From Campylobacteraceae bacterium (lineage in GTDB: Bacteria; Campylobacterota; Campylobacteria; Campylobacterales; Sulfurovaceae): DNA of 22,728 nt. This document shows positions 6,204-13,820 of the stretch, piece by piece. Each line of letters starts with the position of its first letter. Position 1 is the first letter of the stretch. Location: the NCBI GenBank assembly GCA_027022775.1, contig JALVXO010000277.1, positions 1-22,728 of the forward strand. The letters are read 5' to 3'. A model generated the notes under the pieces. It made no database searches. It had not been told where the DNA came from and worked only from the letters and a program-made list of their open reading frames with translations. A program made the position numbers and the translations under genes.

Positions 6204-6797
6204 ATGAGAAAAATTGTTGTACTATCTTTTGCAACAGTAGCGCTATTAACTTTTAGCGGTTGCGGAAATGATAAAAAAGAAGAAGCAGCAAAAACTGCTC
6301 AAACTGCTACAGAAACTGCTAAAAGCGCAGTAGAAGCAACAAAAGAGGCTGCAGCTAAAACTGTAGAGGCAGCTAAAGAAACAGTAAATAAAGCTGCAGA
6401 AGCAACAAAAGAGGCTGCAGCTGGCGCAGCTGAAAAAGCTAAAGAGGCAGCAGGCAAAGCTACAGAAGCTGTTAAAGAGACTGCCGAAAAAGCAAAAGAA
6501 GCAGCAGCTGGTGCAGCTGAAAAAGCTAAGGAAGCAGCAGCAGGAGGCAGCGATAAAGGTGCATCTTTATATAAAAAATGTGCCGGATGCCATGGTGTTG
6601 ACGGTAAAACAAAAGCTATGGGCAAATCTGAAGTTATTGCAGGTCAAAGTGCAGAAGATTTAGTTAAAAAAATTACAGAGTATAAAGCTGGAACAAGAAA
6701 TGTTGCCGGAATGGGAACATTAATGAAAGGACAAGTTAGCGGCTTAAGCGATGAAGATATTAAAGCTTTGGCTGATTATATCTCTAAATTGAAATAG
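6204..6797 (+). CDS. Lipoprotein c-type cytochrome on a long Ala/Glu/Lys helical stalk
   Basis: A 197-residue protein in three parts. Residues 1-20 are a lipoprotein signal ending in a lipobox, with C20 (FSGC) as the lipidation site. Residues 25-113 contain almost only Ala, Glu, Lys, Thr and Val in LEA-like helical repeats (KEAAAGAAEKAKEAA). Residues 115-197 are a small class I monohaem cytochrome c, with C126-AG-C129-H130 binding haem and M170 or M174 as the likely sixth ligand. The cytochrome part resembles the soluble c553-type electron carriers of this phylum. By inference, the helix tethers a mobile haem at a distance from the membrane to shuttle electrons between respiratory complexes. 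The stalk is also repeated at DNA level: a 24-bp identity occurs at 6333-6356 and 6399-6422. It has its own promoter and a following hairpin, so it is probably monocistronic. Confidence 0.88.
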   Translation: MRKIVVLSFATVALLTFSGCGNDKKEEAAKTAQTATETAKSAVEATKEAAAKTVEAAKETVNKAAEATKEAAAGAAEKAKEAAGKATEAVKETAEKAKEAAAGAAEKAKEAAAGGSDKGASLYKKCAGCHGVDGKTKAMGKSEVIAGQSAEDLVKKITEYKAGTRNVAGMGTLMKGQVSGLSDEDIKALADYISKLK

Positions 6798-6803
6798 TTA
6801 GTA

Positions 6804-6825
6804 ATAGGGAGTTTATTCTCCCTAT
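6804..6825 (+). terminator. Hairpin after the cytochrome gene
   Basis: ATAGGGAG (6804-6811) pairs perfectly with CTCCCTAT (6818-6825) around a 6-nt loop, seven bases after the stop codon. There is no solid T-run afterwards, so it may stabilise the mRNA 3' end or terminate only weakly. Confidence 0.5.
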
Positions 6826-6953
6826 CGATTATTATAAAACGGTATCTCTTTATTTAACTAATAACTGTAAGATAGTAAATTTTTTTCATCACTATTTAAA
6901 ATTAACTGCATTTTTAGGCAAAAATATAAAAATCCGTATCATCTCTAAAACTT

Positions 6954-6971
6954 TGCAAAATTTGGGTTAAA
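6954..6971. repeat. Possible half copy of the 61-bp palindromic repeat
   Basis: TGCAAAATTTGGGTTAAA is identical over 18 bases to the right arm and flank of the repeat at 21580-21640. The other arm is not recognisable here. It lies 17 bp beyond the amiA stop, in the gap between convergent genes, and may be a decayed third copy. Confidence 0.35.
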
Positions 6972-6987
6972 TTTTTGATTTTAAATA

Positions 6988-8202
6988 CTACTCCAGCTCT
7001 TTTTCTCTATTTTTTAAATAATTAACAACCCCCCATGCTATTCCTTTAGCTTGCAGTTCCTGGTATTTAGCAGAAAATAGGCGCTTGCGCTCTATTGGGT
7101 TTGAGAGGTAGCCGGTCTCTATTAAAATTGCCGGCATTTCTGCACCTACAAGCACATAAAAAGGAGCCCCGCGCACTCCGCCGTCTTTTACCCCGCGATA
7201 GTGGCTTTTTAAGTTGCTTAACATCCCTTTTTGAACATCTATTGCCAGCCTGTTTGAAAGTGCAATTTTAGGGCCTGTAAATATTGCATTAAGCAGCACT
7301 TTTTTAGTTGCACTGTCTTTTCCTTTAAGTATTTCGCGGTTCTCTATAGCAGCAATTCTTTTAGCCCTGGCATTTCTGGTTGTCTGTAAAAAATAAGTCT
7401 CTATTCCACGGGCTTTGTTCATGCGGTTTTTATCAGATATGGAATTAGCATGTATCGATATAAACAGATCCGCATGAGCTCTGTTTGCTATTCTAATTCT
7501 GTTTCTTAATCTTATGAATTTATCGCTGTATCGGGTCATTTTAACTTTAAATCCAAGCGCTTTAAGATGGCGTCTTAACCTTTTTGCCAGTTGCAAAACC
7601 AAAACTTTCTCTTTATAGCGTCCCCAGGTTGTTCCAGGATCATGCCCGCCATGGCCCGGGTCTATCATAATTGTATAACTGTTTTTTAAATTTGCCGAAT
7701 ATCTGCTGGATATAATTTTGGCTTTTTTTATCTGTATATCATCTTTTACAAAATTAAACAGATTTTTTGCAGATACAATACTCTTTTTAACTTTGCCTTT
7801 TTTGATTTTATCTATTTTTTTTTCTACCGTGGATTTTGGCAATACAATATTAAATACCGGTTTGTCTTTTTGGTAATATCTTATGGGGTAAGGCTTTAAA
7901 CTGTCTATTACAACACGGACAACACTGCTTTTATTCTGTGCAATCCTAACCGATTTAACCGCACCATCAAGTTCAATTTTCCGGTTTGCCTTTCTGTTTA
8001 AAAGGCAATTTTTAAAATCAAAAAAGTATCTGGTAAGATTTTTACCCTTTATAGCGGAAGCTTTAAAATCACTCTTTTTAACAGGCTGGTTAAAGGTCAG
8101 CTTTAAAATGCTGTTTTCTACTTTAATAGATTTTAAAATATTGCTTCCATTAAGCGTAAAAGTAAAAATAAAAAGTGTTAAAAAAAGAATTCTACTCACC
8201 AT
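6988..8202 (-). CDS. amiA: N-acetylmuramoyl-L-alanine amidase (Amidase_3)
   Basis: A 404-residue zinc amidase that cleaves the bond between MurNAc and the stem peptide in the periplasm, needed for daughter-cell separation. Residues 1-20 are a signal peptide. About 21-125 form an N-terminal beta domain (AMIN-like position), followed by a Lys-rich linker. The catalytic Amidase_3 domain is about 176-400. Zinc and catalytic residues are visible: H184 (DPGHGG), E198, H251 (SIHAN) and E362 (IETGYLSN). The ATG lies inside the end of the upstream gene (11-bp overlap). The same minus-strand series carries ftsE, ftsX and a degenerate LytM gene, the expected activating apparatus. Length and gene order match the C. 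jejuni homologue as I recall it. Confidence 0.92.
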   Translation of the reverse strand: MVSRILFLTLFIFTFTLNGSNILKSIKVENSILKLTFNQPVKKSDFKASAIKGKNLTRYFFDFKNCLLNRKANRKIELDGAVKSVRIAQNKSSVVRVVIDSLKPYPIRYYQKDKPVFNIVLPKSTVEKKIDKIKKGKVKKSIVSAKNLFNFVKDDIQIKKAKIISSRYSANLKNSYTIMIDPGHGGHDPGTTWGRYKEKVLVLQLAKRLRRHLKALGFKVKMTRYSDKFIRLRNRIRIANRAHADLFISIHANSISDKNRMNKARGIETYFLQTTRNARAKRIAAIENREILKGKDSATKKVLLNAIFTGPKIALSNRLAIDVQKGMLSNLKSHYRGVKDGGVRGAPFYVLVGAEMPAILIETGYLSNPIERKRLFSAKYQELQAKGIAWGVVNYLKNREKELE

Positions 8203-9286
8203 TTATCAACTTATCCATTAACTCTTTTACTGAAATAATTTCATTCAATCTATATCCGTTTGAACCGGTAAAGAAAAGGCCTGTATCTAATTTGCCGTCA
8301 TACGCATCGCTTAAACTGTCTGCAATGCAGTAACCCACAATTTTTGCCTCTTCTCCTCGGTTGCAAGGCAGCACGCAATTTGAGATGCACTTTATTTTAG
8401 GCGCTTTGCCTTCTTGAATTAGTTTGTGCAGATTTGTTTTAACCCCGCGCGCAGGGTATCCAACAGGAGATTTAAACAGTTCTATATCCTCTTTTTTTGC
8501 ATTTAGCAGAACCTGTTTAAACTCATCGCTTGCGTCGCACTCATAAGTTCCTATAAATCTAGTCCCCATCTGCACGCCGCTTGCACCCAGTTCAAGCATT
8601 CTTTCTATATCTTTTTTATCCCAAATGCCTCCTGCTGCAATTACAGGAATATCACCCCATTTTTTCGCCTCTTCTACAATCGGCGGAAGAATGGCTTCTA
8701 ACTGGTTTTCCTCTTTTAGGCAATCTTCATACTTAAACCCCTGATGCCCGCCGCTTAAAGGTCCCTCTACCACTACTGCATCAGGCAGCTTGCCATGTGT
8801 TTTCTCCCATCTTCTGCAAAGAATTCTTAACGCTTTTGCAGTAGAGACAATCGGCACAAGAGCGACATCCGGAAAATCTTTGGCAGCATCCGGCATGGTT
8901 AGCGGCAGCCCCGCACCTGTAATTATAATATCAGCTCCCGCTTCGCAAGCATCGCGCACAACCCTGTCGTAATCGGTTATGGCGTATAAAATATTTACCC
9001 CAAGAGGCTTATCTCCGCAAATTTTTCTTGCATTTTCAAAAATTTTAAAAAGAGCATCTCTTGAATAGAAATTTTCTGCCTCGTAAGGGCGCCCTTCGCC
9101 AAGCACCTTTTTTGCATATTTTCTGTTTTCATAAATTCCGGTTCCTACAGCGCTGATAACGCCAAGTCCCCCCTCTTTGCTCACATTTCCGGCAAGCTTA
9201 TCCCATGATATGCCTACACCCATTCCGCCTTGGATAATAGGTTTTTCTATTACATACTTTCCTATTTTTAGGGGTTTAAATTCCAT
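8192..9286 (-). CDS. NAD(P)H-dependent flavin oxidoreductase, nitronate monooxygenase / FabK-like
   Basis: A 364-residue FMN-binding TIM-barrel protein of the 2-nitropropane dioxygenase family. QGGMGVGIS (19-27) begins the barrel, SGGHQGF (178-184) carries the conserved histidine H181, and IAAGGIWD with GASGVQMGTRF (217-244) forms the phosphate-binding end. Family members oxidise nitronates or reduce enoyl-ACP, so the actual substrate cannot be told from sequence. The C-terminal part has a cysteine cluster, C300-X3-C304-X3-C308-X11-C320, which suggests a metal or Fe-S site beyond the flavin. The gene overlaps amiA by 11 bp and tyrS by one base. Confidence 0.85.
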   Translation of the reverse strand: MEFKPLKIGKYVIEKPIIQGGMGVGISWDKLAGNVSKEGGLGVISAVGTGIYENRKYAKKVLGEGRPYEAENFYSRDALFKIFENARKICGDKPLGVNILYAITDYDRVVRDACEAGADIIITGAGLPLTMPDAAKDFPDVALVPIVSTAKALRILCRRWEKTHGKLPDAVVVEGPLSGGHQGFKYEDCLKEENQLEAILPPIVEEAKKWGDIPVIAAGGIWDKKDIERMLELGASGVQMGTRFIGTYECDASDEFKQVLLNAKKEDIELFKSPVGYPARGVKTNLHKLIQEGKAPKIKCISNCVLPCNRGEEAKIVGYCIADSLSDAYDGKLDTGLFFTGSNGYRLNEIISVKELMDKLINGE

Positions 9287-10488
9287 TACTTAACCTTTGC
9301 TTTGGCAAATTTTCTTTTACCTACCTGTAAAATATACTCACCTTTACTTAATTTTAACTGCTCGTCAAAAATTTTCTCTTTATCGATTCTTACAGCGCCC
9401 TGTTTTATATCTCTTTTAGCCTGCGAAGTAGAAGGTTCCAAGCCGCACTCTTGCAGCGCTTTGCAAATCCAGATGCCCTCTTCAAGCTCAAATTCCGGAA
9501 TATCATCTGGAATCTCTTTTTTCTTAAATTGCGCATCAAAAGCCTCTTTTGCTTTCAGTGCACTCTCATTGTCGCTAAATCTTGCCGCAATTTCAAGCGC
9601 TAAATCCTCTTTTACTTTTTTGGGGTGCAAAGAACCCTCTTTTACGCCGCTTTTTAAAGCCTCTATCTCTTCTAAACTTTTAGCGCTTAATAGTTCATAA
9701 TAGCGCCACATAAGCTCATCTGAAATTGACATAAGCTTTGCATAAATCTCTTTGGGTTCTTCGGAAATTCCGATATAGTTGCCAAGAGATTTACTCATTT
9801 TCTGAACACCGTCCAAACCTTCTAAAATCGGCATCATTAAAACCGCCTGCTCTTTACCGACACCGTAAGCTCTTTGCAAATGTCTGCCCATTAACAGGTT
9901 AAATTTCTGGTCGGTCCCTCCAAGTTCGATATCGCTTTTTAACTCCACACTGTCGTAACCTTGAAGCAGCGGATATAAAAATTCGCTAATAGATATGCTT
10001 TTGCCGCTTTTGTAGCGCTTTTCAAAATCGTCACGCTCTAGCATTCTTGCAACATTATACTGCATTGCAAGTCCGATAAGCCCGCTTGTGCCAAGCTTTT
10101 CCAGCCATTTTGAATTGTAAACAATTGTTGTTTTTTGCGGATCTAAAATTTTAAACGCCTGCTGGGTGTATGTTTTTGCATTTTCAATAATTTGATCCAT
10201 CTGAAGCACTTTTCTGGTTTCGCTTCTGCCTGTAGGATCCCCGATTGTTGCAGTAAAATCCCCGATTAAAAGCTGGATATGCGCTCCGTATTTTTGAAAA
10301 ACCGCCAGTTTTTGCAGCACAACGGTGTGCCCCAAGTGGATATCCGGAGCAGTTGGATCCATCCCAAACTTTACATAATACTCTTTCCCGCTTTCAAAAT
10401 ACTCTTTTACCAGCTTTTCTATTCTCTCAAAATCGATAATTTCTGCTGTTCCTCTTTTAATCTCGTTTAGAGCTTCGTTTACACTCAC
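9286..10488 (-). CDS. tyrS: Tyrosyl-tRNA synthetase
   Basis: A 400-residue class I aminoacyl-tRNA synthetase that charges tRNA-Tyr. The HIGH-type motif is HLGH (51-54) and the KMSKS loop is at 230-234. GGTDQKFNLLMGR (190-202) is the tyrosine-binding region. An S4-like RNA-binding domain forms the C-terminus (about 335-400). The start is GTG at 10488, supported by TAAGGAG five to six bases upstream; no ATG is closer. The stop overlaps the next gene's start by one base. Confidence 0.95.
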   Translation of the reverse strand: MSVNEALNEIKRGTAEIIDFERIEKLVKEYFESGKEYYVKFGMDPTAPDIHLGHTVVLQKLAVFQKYGAHIQLLIGDFTATIGDPTGRSETRKVLQMDQIIENAKTYTQQAFKILDPQKTTIVYNSKWLEKLGTSGLIGLAMQYNVARMLERDDFEKRYKSGKSISISEFLYPLLQGYDSVELKSDIELGGTDQKFNLLMGRHLQRAYGVGKEQAVLMMPILEGLDGVQKMSKSLGNYIGISEEPKEIYAKLMSISDELMWRYYELLSAKSLEEIEALKSGVKEGSLHPKKVKEDLALEIAARFSDNESALKAKEAFDAQFKKKEIPDDIPEFELEEGIWICKALQECGLEPSTSQAKRDIKQGAVRIDKEKIFDEQLKLSKGEYILQVGKRKFAKAKVK

Positions 10489-10497
10489 TAATTCTCC

Positions 10498-12654
10498 TTA
10501 AACGCTTTTGTAGGCATCTTTTAAAGATACAAAATCTATCAGTTTAAACTTTCTGGAGATAATATCTTTAATTGTATTGCCTTTTTGAGCAGCTGTCTCA
10601 ACTTCAATTTTACAATATTCGGCTGTGTCGCTGCTTTTGATACCTAATTCTATATTAGTAATATTTAAATCTAATTTATCTAACTCTTTTAAGAGCTCTA
10701 AAAGTGCACCTTTTTTATTTTGGAGTGCAATTATGAGCCTGTATTTTGAACTCTGTTTAGTTCTCCATTTGACAAAAAGCATTTGAGTCTTTTCATCATT
10801 TATCAATTCGTAAGCATTTGAACACATTTTATGGTGTATTACCGCATTGCCCCTGCTGTAAATTGCCACAATTTCATCACCCAGTTTAGGGTGGCAGCAG
10901 TAGTCAAACTCTATGCCTTCAATATGCTTGTTTGTAAAAAGCGCAAAATAGTTCATCGCTTTAAGATAAGGTTTTTTGTAACCTCTTTTTAAAATCTCCC
11001 AAAAACGAACCTCTTTTAACTTTTTATATTTCGCCACTTTGGAAATTACCACTTTGAGGCGGTCAAGGTTGTTTGTGATTTTATCTATATGGGTATCTAG
11101 TTTTAACTCTTTTAAAATTGATTCAATCTCTTTTGAACTTGTTTTAAAAATTGTCGCTACTATTTTGTATGCAACTTTTCTGTTTACCTCTTTAAGGCGC
11201 TGTTTACAGACATTTTTAATACCCTCTTTTGCACGCGAAGTTTTAACAGTTTCAAGCCAGGAGCAGTGCGGACGCGGCCTGTCCTGTGTAATTATGTGCA
11301 CAACATCGCCGTTTTTTAAAATTCTTAAAAGCGAAGTAAACTCATTATTAACAAGTGCAGCCGTCGCCAAGTCGCCGATTTCAGAGTGCACCGCATAAGC
11401 AAAATCCAAAACCACTGAGCCGCGCGGAAGTGTAAAGCTGTCCCCTTTAGGCGAAAATACTATCACATCTTCGGTATAAAGGTCAGATTTTGTTGTCTCT
11501 ATAAATTTATCTATCGAATCGCTCTGGTATGTTAAATTATTAATCCAATCCAAATTTATATTGTTAGCTCCGGCTTTATATTTCCAGTGGGCGGCAATCC
11601 CATACTCTGCTAATCGATGCATCTGTTCTGTCCGTATTTGCGCTTCGACAATATCATCATCAAAAAAGAGCGTGGTGTGAATTGTCTGATAGCCATTCTC
11701 TTTTGGAAGCGCAACATAATCTTTAAAACGCGAAATAATCGGGGTGTAATTTAAATGCAGCACACCTAAAACTTTATAACAATCCAGCGGCTCTTTTACA
11801 ATTATCCTAATTGCAAGCAAATCAAGCACCTCTTCGATGCTGATTCCTTTTCTTTGGATTTTTAAAAAAATAGAGTATCTGTGTTTAACCCTGCCAATAA
11901 CCTCAAACTCATCCCTGTGAAAACCGTTCTGGTTTAAAATATTTTTAGCTTTATCGATAAAATGGTTCAAGCGCAAATTTAAGTTTTGCTTATGCACGGT
12001 TAAATAGTCATCTATCTGCGCATACTCATCCGGATATATATATTTAAAGCTTAAATCTTCCAGATAGTTTTTCAATTTGGAGATACCCAGTTTATGGGCA
12101 ATTGGCGCATAAACAACAAGTGTCTCTTCTGAAATTCTTTTCTGTTTGTCGGGCGGAAGCGCATCTAAAGTAAGCATATTATGCAGCCTGTCGCACAATT
12201 TAACAACTAAAACCCGCAAATCTTTAATGGAAGCTATTAAAATTTTCCTAAATGAAAGCGCCGATTTTAAAAGCTTTTCATTTGTACCGGATTTAATTAA
12301 CTCATCTTCCCTAATCTCTACAATTTTTGTAAGACCCTCTACCAGATGGGCGACATCTGCTCCAAATATGCGCTCTATATCTTCTATTTCATAATCGGTA
12401 TCTTCAACAACATCATGAAGCAAAGCGGCAATTACCATTGTTTTATCTTCGGCAATAGATGCTACAATTGATGCAACAAGAATAGGGTGTATTACATAAG
12501 GCTCGCCGCTTTTTCTAAACTGTCCGTCGTGTGCAACAATAGCAAATTTTATCGCCGCATCTATATCTTCATCGATTTCATAAACATGGCCAAAAACTTT
12601 TATGGCATCATCAATTGTCTGTATCCGCTGAATTAAATCGATAAAATCATTCAA
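10498..12654 (-). CDS. spoT: Bifunctional (p)ppGpp synthetase/hydrolase, Rel/SpoT
   Basis: A 718-residue RelA/SpoT homologue controlling the stringent response. The N-terminal HD hydrolase domain is intact (H56, H80-D81, D155 in KLCDRLHN). The synthetase domain (about 240-350) contains RFKD at 309-312, the form typical of bifunctional enzymes, where RelA-type proteins have ExDD. A TGS domain lies at about 394-456, and an ACT domain closes the C-terminus (about 645-718). It is probably the single long Rel enzyme of the genome, as is usual in this phylum. The start appears to be TTG at 12654, three bases after the rpoZ stop, with GAGAG just upstream. The nearby ATG is out of frame. Confidence 0.94.
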   Translation of the reverse strand: MNDFIDLIQRIQTIDDAIKVFGHVYEIDEDIDAAIKFAIVAHDGQFRKSGEPYVIHPILVASIVASIAEDKTMVIAALLHDVVEDTDYEIEDIERIFGADVAHLVEGLTKIVEIREDELIKSGTNEKLLKSALSFRKILIASIKDLRVLVVKLCDRLHNMLTLDALPPDKQKRISEETLVVYAPIAHKLGISKLKNYLEDLSFKYIYPDEYAQIDDYLTVHKQNLNLRLNHFIDKAKNILNQNGFHRDEFEVIGRVKHRYSIFLKIQRKGISIEEVLDLLAIRIIVKEPLDCYKVLGVLHLNYTPIISRFKDYVALPKENGYQTIHTTLFFDDDIVEAQIRTEQMHRLAEYGIAAHWKYKAGANNINLDWINNLTYQSDSIDKFIETTKSDLYTEDVIVFSPKGDSFTLPRGSVVLDFAYAVHSEIGDLATAALVNNEFTSLLRILKNGDVVHIITQDRPRPHCSWLETVKTSRAKEGIKNVCKQRLKEVNRKVAYKIVATIFKTSSKEIESILKELKLDTHIDKITNNLDRLKVVISKVAKYKKLKEVRFWEILKRGYKKPYLKAMNYFALFTNKHIEGIEFDYCCHPKLGDEIVAIYSRGNAVIHHKMCSNAYELINDEKTQMLFVKWRTKQSSKYRLIIALQNKKGALLELLKELDKLDLNITNIELGIKSSDTAEYCKIEVETAAQKGNTIKDIISRKFKLIDFVSLKDAYKSV

Positions 12655-12657
12655 ATA

Positions 12658-12867
12658 TTAACTCTCTAAATTAATTTCTATTTTACCCTCGGCAATTTCT
12701 GCCAATGCAATATCGGTAGCTTTGTGCTCTTTTAAACTCATATCTTTAATTAAAGGCTTTGCTCCGTTTGTAAGCTCTTTTGCCCTTTTGCCCACCGCTT
12801 TGGACATTAAATATCTGTCAAAATTATATTTTTCCAACGCTTTTGCCGCAATTTTTTCAAGTCTCAT
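12658..12867 (-). CDS. rpoZ: DNA-directed RNA polymerase omega subunit
   Basis: A small 69-residue protein beginning MRLEKIAAKAL, with the RYLMSKAVGKRAKEL segment (18-32) characteristic of omega, which folds around the beta-prime C-terminus and helps assembly. AAGGAG-like sequence precedes the ATG. It lies between pyrH and spoT in the order known from C. jejuni. Linkage to spoT is common in bacteria and fits omega's role in forming a ppGpp-binding site. The 70 bases between pyrH and rpoZ are filled by the palindromic repeat. Confidence 0.92.
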   Translation of the reverse strand: MRLEKIAAKALEKYNFDRYLMSKAVGKRAKELTNGAKPLIKDMSLKEHKATDIALAEIAEGKIEINLES

Positions 12868-12879
12868 TTTTACTCCTTT

Positions 12880-12940
12880 ATCCCAAATTTTGTATTAGAA
12901 GGTGCTTTAGATGTGTTGGCTAATGCAAATTTTGGGTTTA
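12880..12940. repeat. 61-bp palindromic repeat, copy 1 (pyrH-rpoZ junction)
   Basis: The arms 12880-12898 and 12920-12938 are inverted 19-mers ending in CCCAAATTTT / AAATTTTGGG, around a 21-base centre. The unit matches the inverse of 21580-21640 at 57 of 61 positions. It overlaps the pyrH stop codon and ends 12 bases before the rpoZ start. A hairpin here would lie inside the operon transcript and could alter pyrH:rpoZ expression or mRNA decay. Confidence 0.75.
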
Positions 12941-13645
12941 TTTTACTACAGAACATAAACTTGTATCACCGTTAACAATTGCCAAAAGATTACCTTTTTT
13001 AAACATATTGCAGACAATTATCGGCAGTTTATTCTCTTTTGCAAGGGCGATTGCGGTATCATCCATCACCCTTATCTGGTCTGTCAATGCACGCTCGTAA
13101 CTCACTTCGTCAAGTTTTGAAGCATCTTCAAATTTTGCAGGGTCTTTATCGTAAACCCCGTCAACTTTTGTAGCTTTAATCAAAAAGTCCGCCTCTATTT
13201 CGCTTGCTCTTAAAGTGGCTGCGGTATCGGTTGTAAAATATGGGTTTCCGGTTCCCGCTGCAAAAATTACAACCCTTCCTTTTTCCAAATGGCGGATAGC
13301 TCTTCTGATAATAAAACTTTCACCGATTTCATGCATCTCAATAGCGGTTTGAAGCCTTGCTTCAAGCCCCAGGTTCTCTAAAGCTTCCTGAATTGCAATA
13401 CCGTTAATTACAGTTGCCAGCATTCCCATATAATCACCGCTAGTTCTTCTTATAATGCCGTCTTTTGCCGCATTTACACCTCGGATAATATTTCCGCCGC
13501 CTACAACAACTGCAACCTCTACACCGTTATCTACAAGCTCTTTAATCTCTTCGGCAATGAATTTCAAAATTGAAGTATCAATTCCGTAACCTTCACTCCC
13601 TGCTAACGCTTCGCCAGAAAACTTAACTAAAACCCTTTTAGCCAT
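12938..13645 (-). CDS. pyrH: UMP kinase
   Basis: A 235-residue bacterial UMP kinase of the amino acid kinase fold, converting UMP to UDP in pyrimidine nucleotide synthesis. VKFSGEALAG (8-17) and VVGGGNIIRG (47-56) form the nucleotide and phosphate-binding loops, and TTDTAATLRA lies in the acceptor-binding half. The ATG at 13645 is chosen over a GTG two codons earlier because AAAGGTGG sits at the correct distance from the ATG and would overlap the GTG. A perfect TATAAT lies about 30 bases upstream, so pyrH probably starts a transcript covering rpoZ and spoT onward. The stop codon is inside the 61-bp repeat. Confidence 0.95.
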   Translation of the reverse strand: MAKRVLVKFSGEALAGSEGYGIDTSILKFIAEEIKELVDNGVEVAVVVGGGNIIRGVNAAKDGIIRRTSGDYMGMLATVINGIAIQEALENLGLEARLQTAIEMHEIGESFIIRRAIRHLEKGRVVIFAAGTGNPYFTTDTAATLRASEIEADFLIKATKVDGVYDKDPAKFEDASKLDEVSYERALTDQIRVMDDTAIALAKENKLPIIVCNMFKKGNLLAIVNGDTSLCSVVK

Positions 13646-13674
13646 AACCACCTTTCAAGAGTAATATCTTCGAA

Positions 13675-13680
13675 ATTATA
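13675..13680 (-). promoter_or_regulatory. -10 element of the pyrH promoter
   Basis: A perfect TATAAT on the minus strand lies 30 bases upstream of the pyrH ATG. I see no good -35, which is usual for vegetative promoters of this phylum. It lies between pyrH and the heptamer hairpin, so the rpoZ-spoT-tyrS-amiA genes may be transcribed separately from ftsE-ftsX. Confidence 0.6.
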
Positions 13681-13722
13681 CCCAAAGAGTTTGTAATAAA
13701 GCTAAATGATGGCATATTAAAT

Positions 13723-13815
13723 AAGGTTGAAGGAAGAAGGGAGAAGGGAGAAGGGTGAAGAAATATTATTTTCACTCCCCTCCCCTTCAACCTTCAACCT
13801 TCTCCCTTCAACCTT
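13723..13815. repeat. Large hairpin made of 7-bp tandem repeats
   Basis: The left side (13723-13760) reads as GAAGGGA/GAAGGTT heptamers, and the right side (about 13781-13815) is made of the inverse heptamers. The outer 11 bases of the two arms pair perfectly (AAGGTTGAAGG with its complement). Inner heptamers pair except at the two variable bases. It begins five bases after the LytM gene stop and is followed on the minus strand by T/A-rich sequence, so it can act as a terminator for the upstream ftsE-ftsX-LytM genes. Confidence 0.7.
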
Positions 13816-13820
13816 AACAA

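Noticed and set aside
6299..6625. 108-codon antisense frame across the cytochrome stalk
   Set aside because: It arises because the Ala/Glu/Lys codons of the stalk lack stops on the other strand; the sense frame has promoter, ribosome site, lipobox and haem motif.
13723..13815. CRISPR-like array
   Set aside because: The repeats are 7 bp, contiguous and arranged as two inverted arms; there are no spacers and no cas genes.
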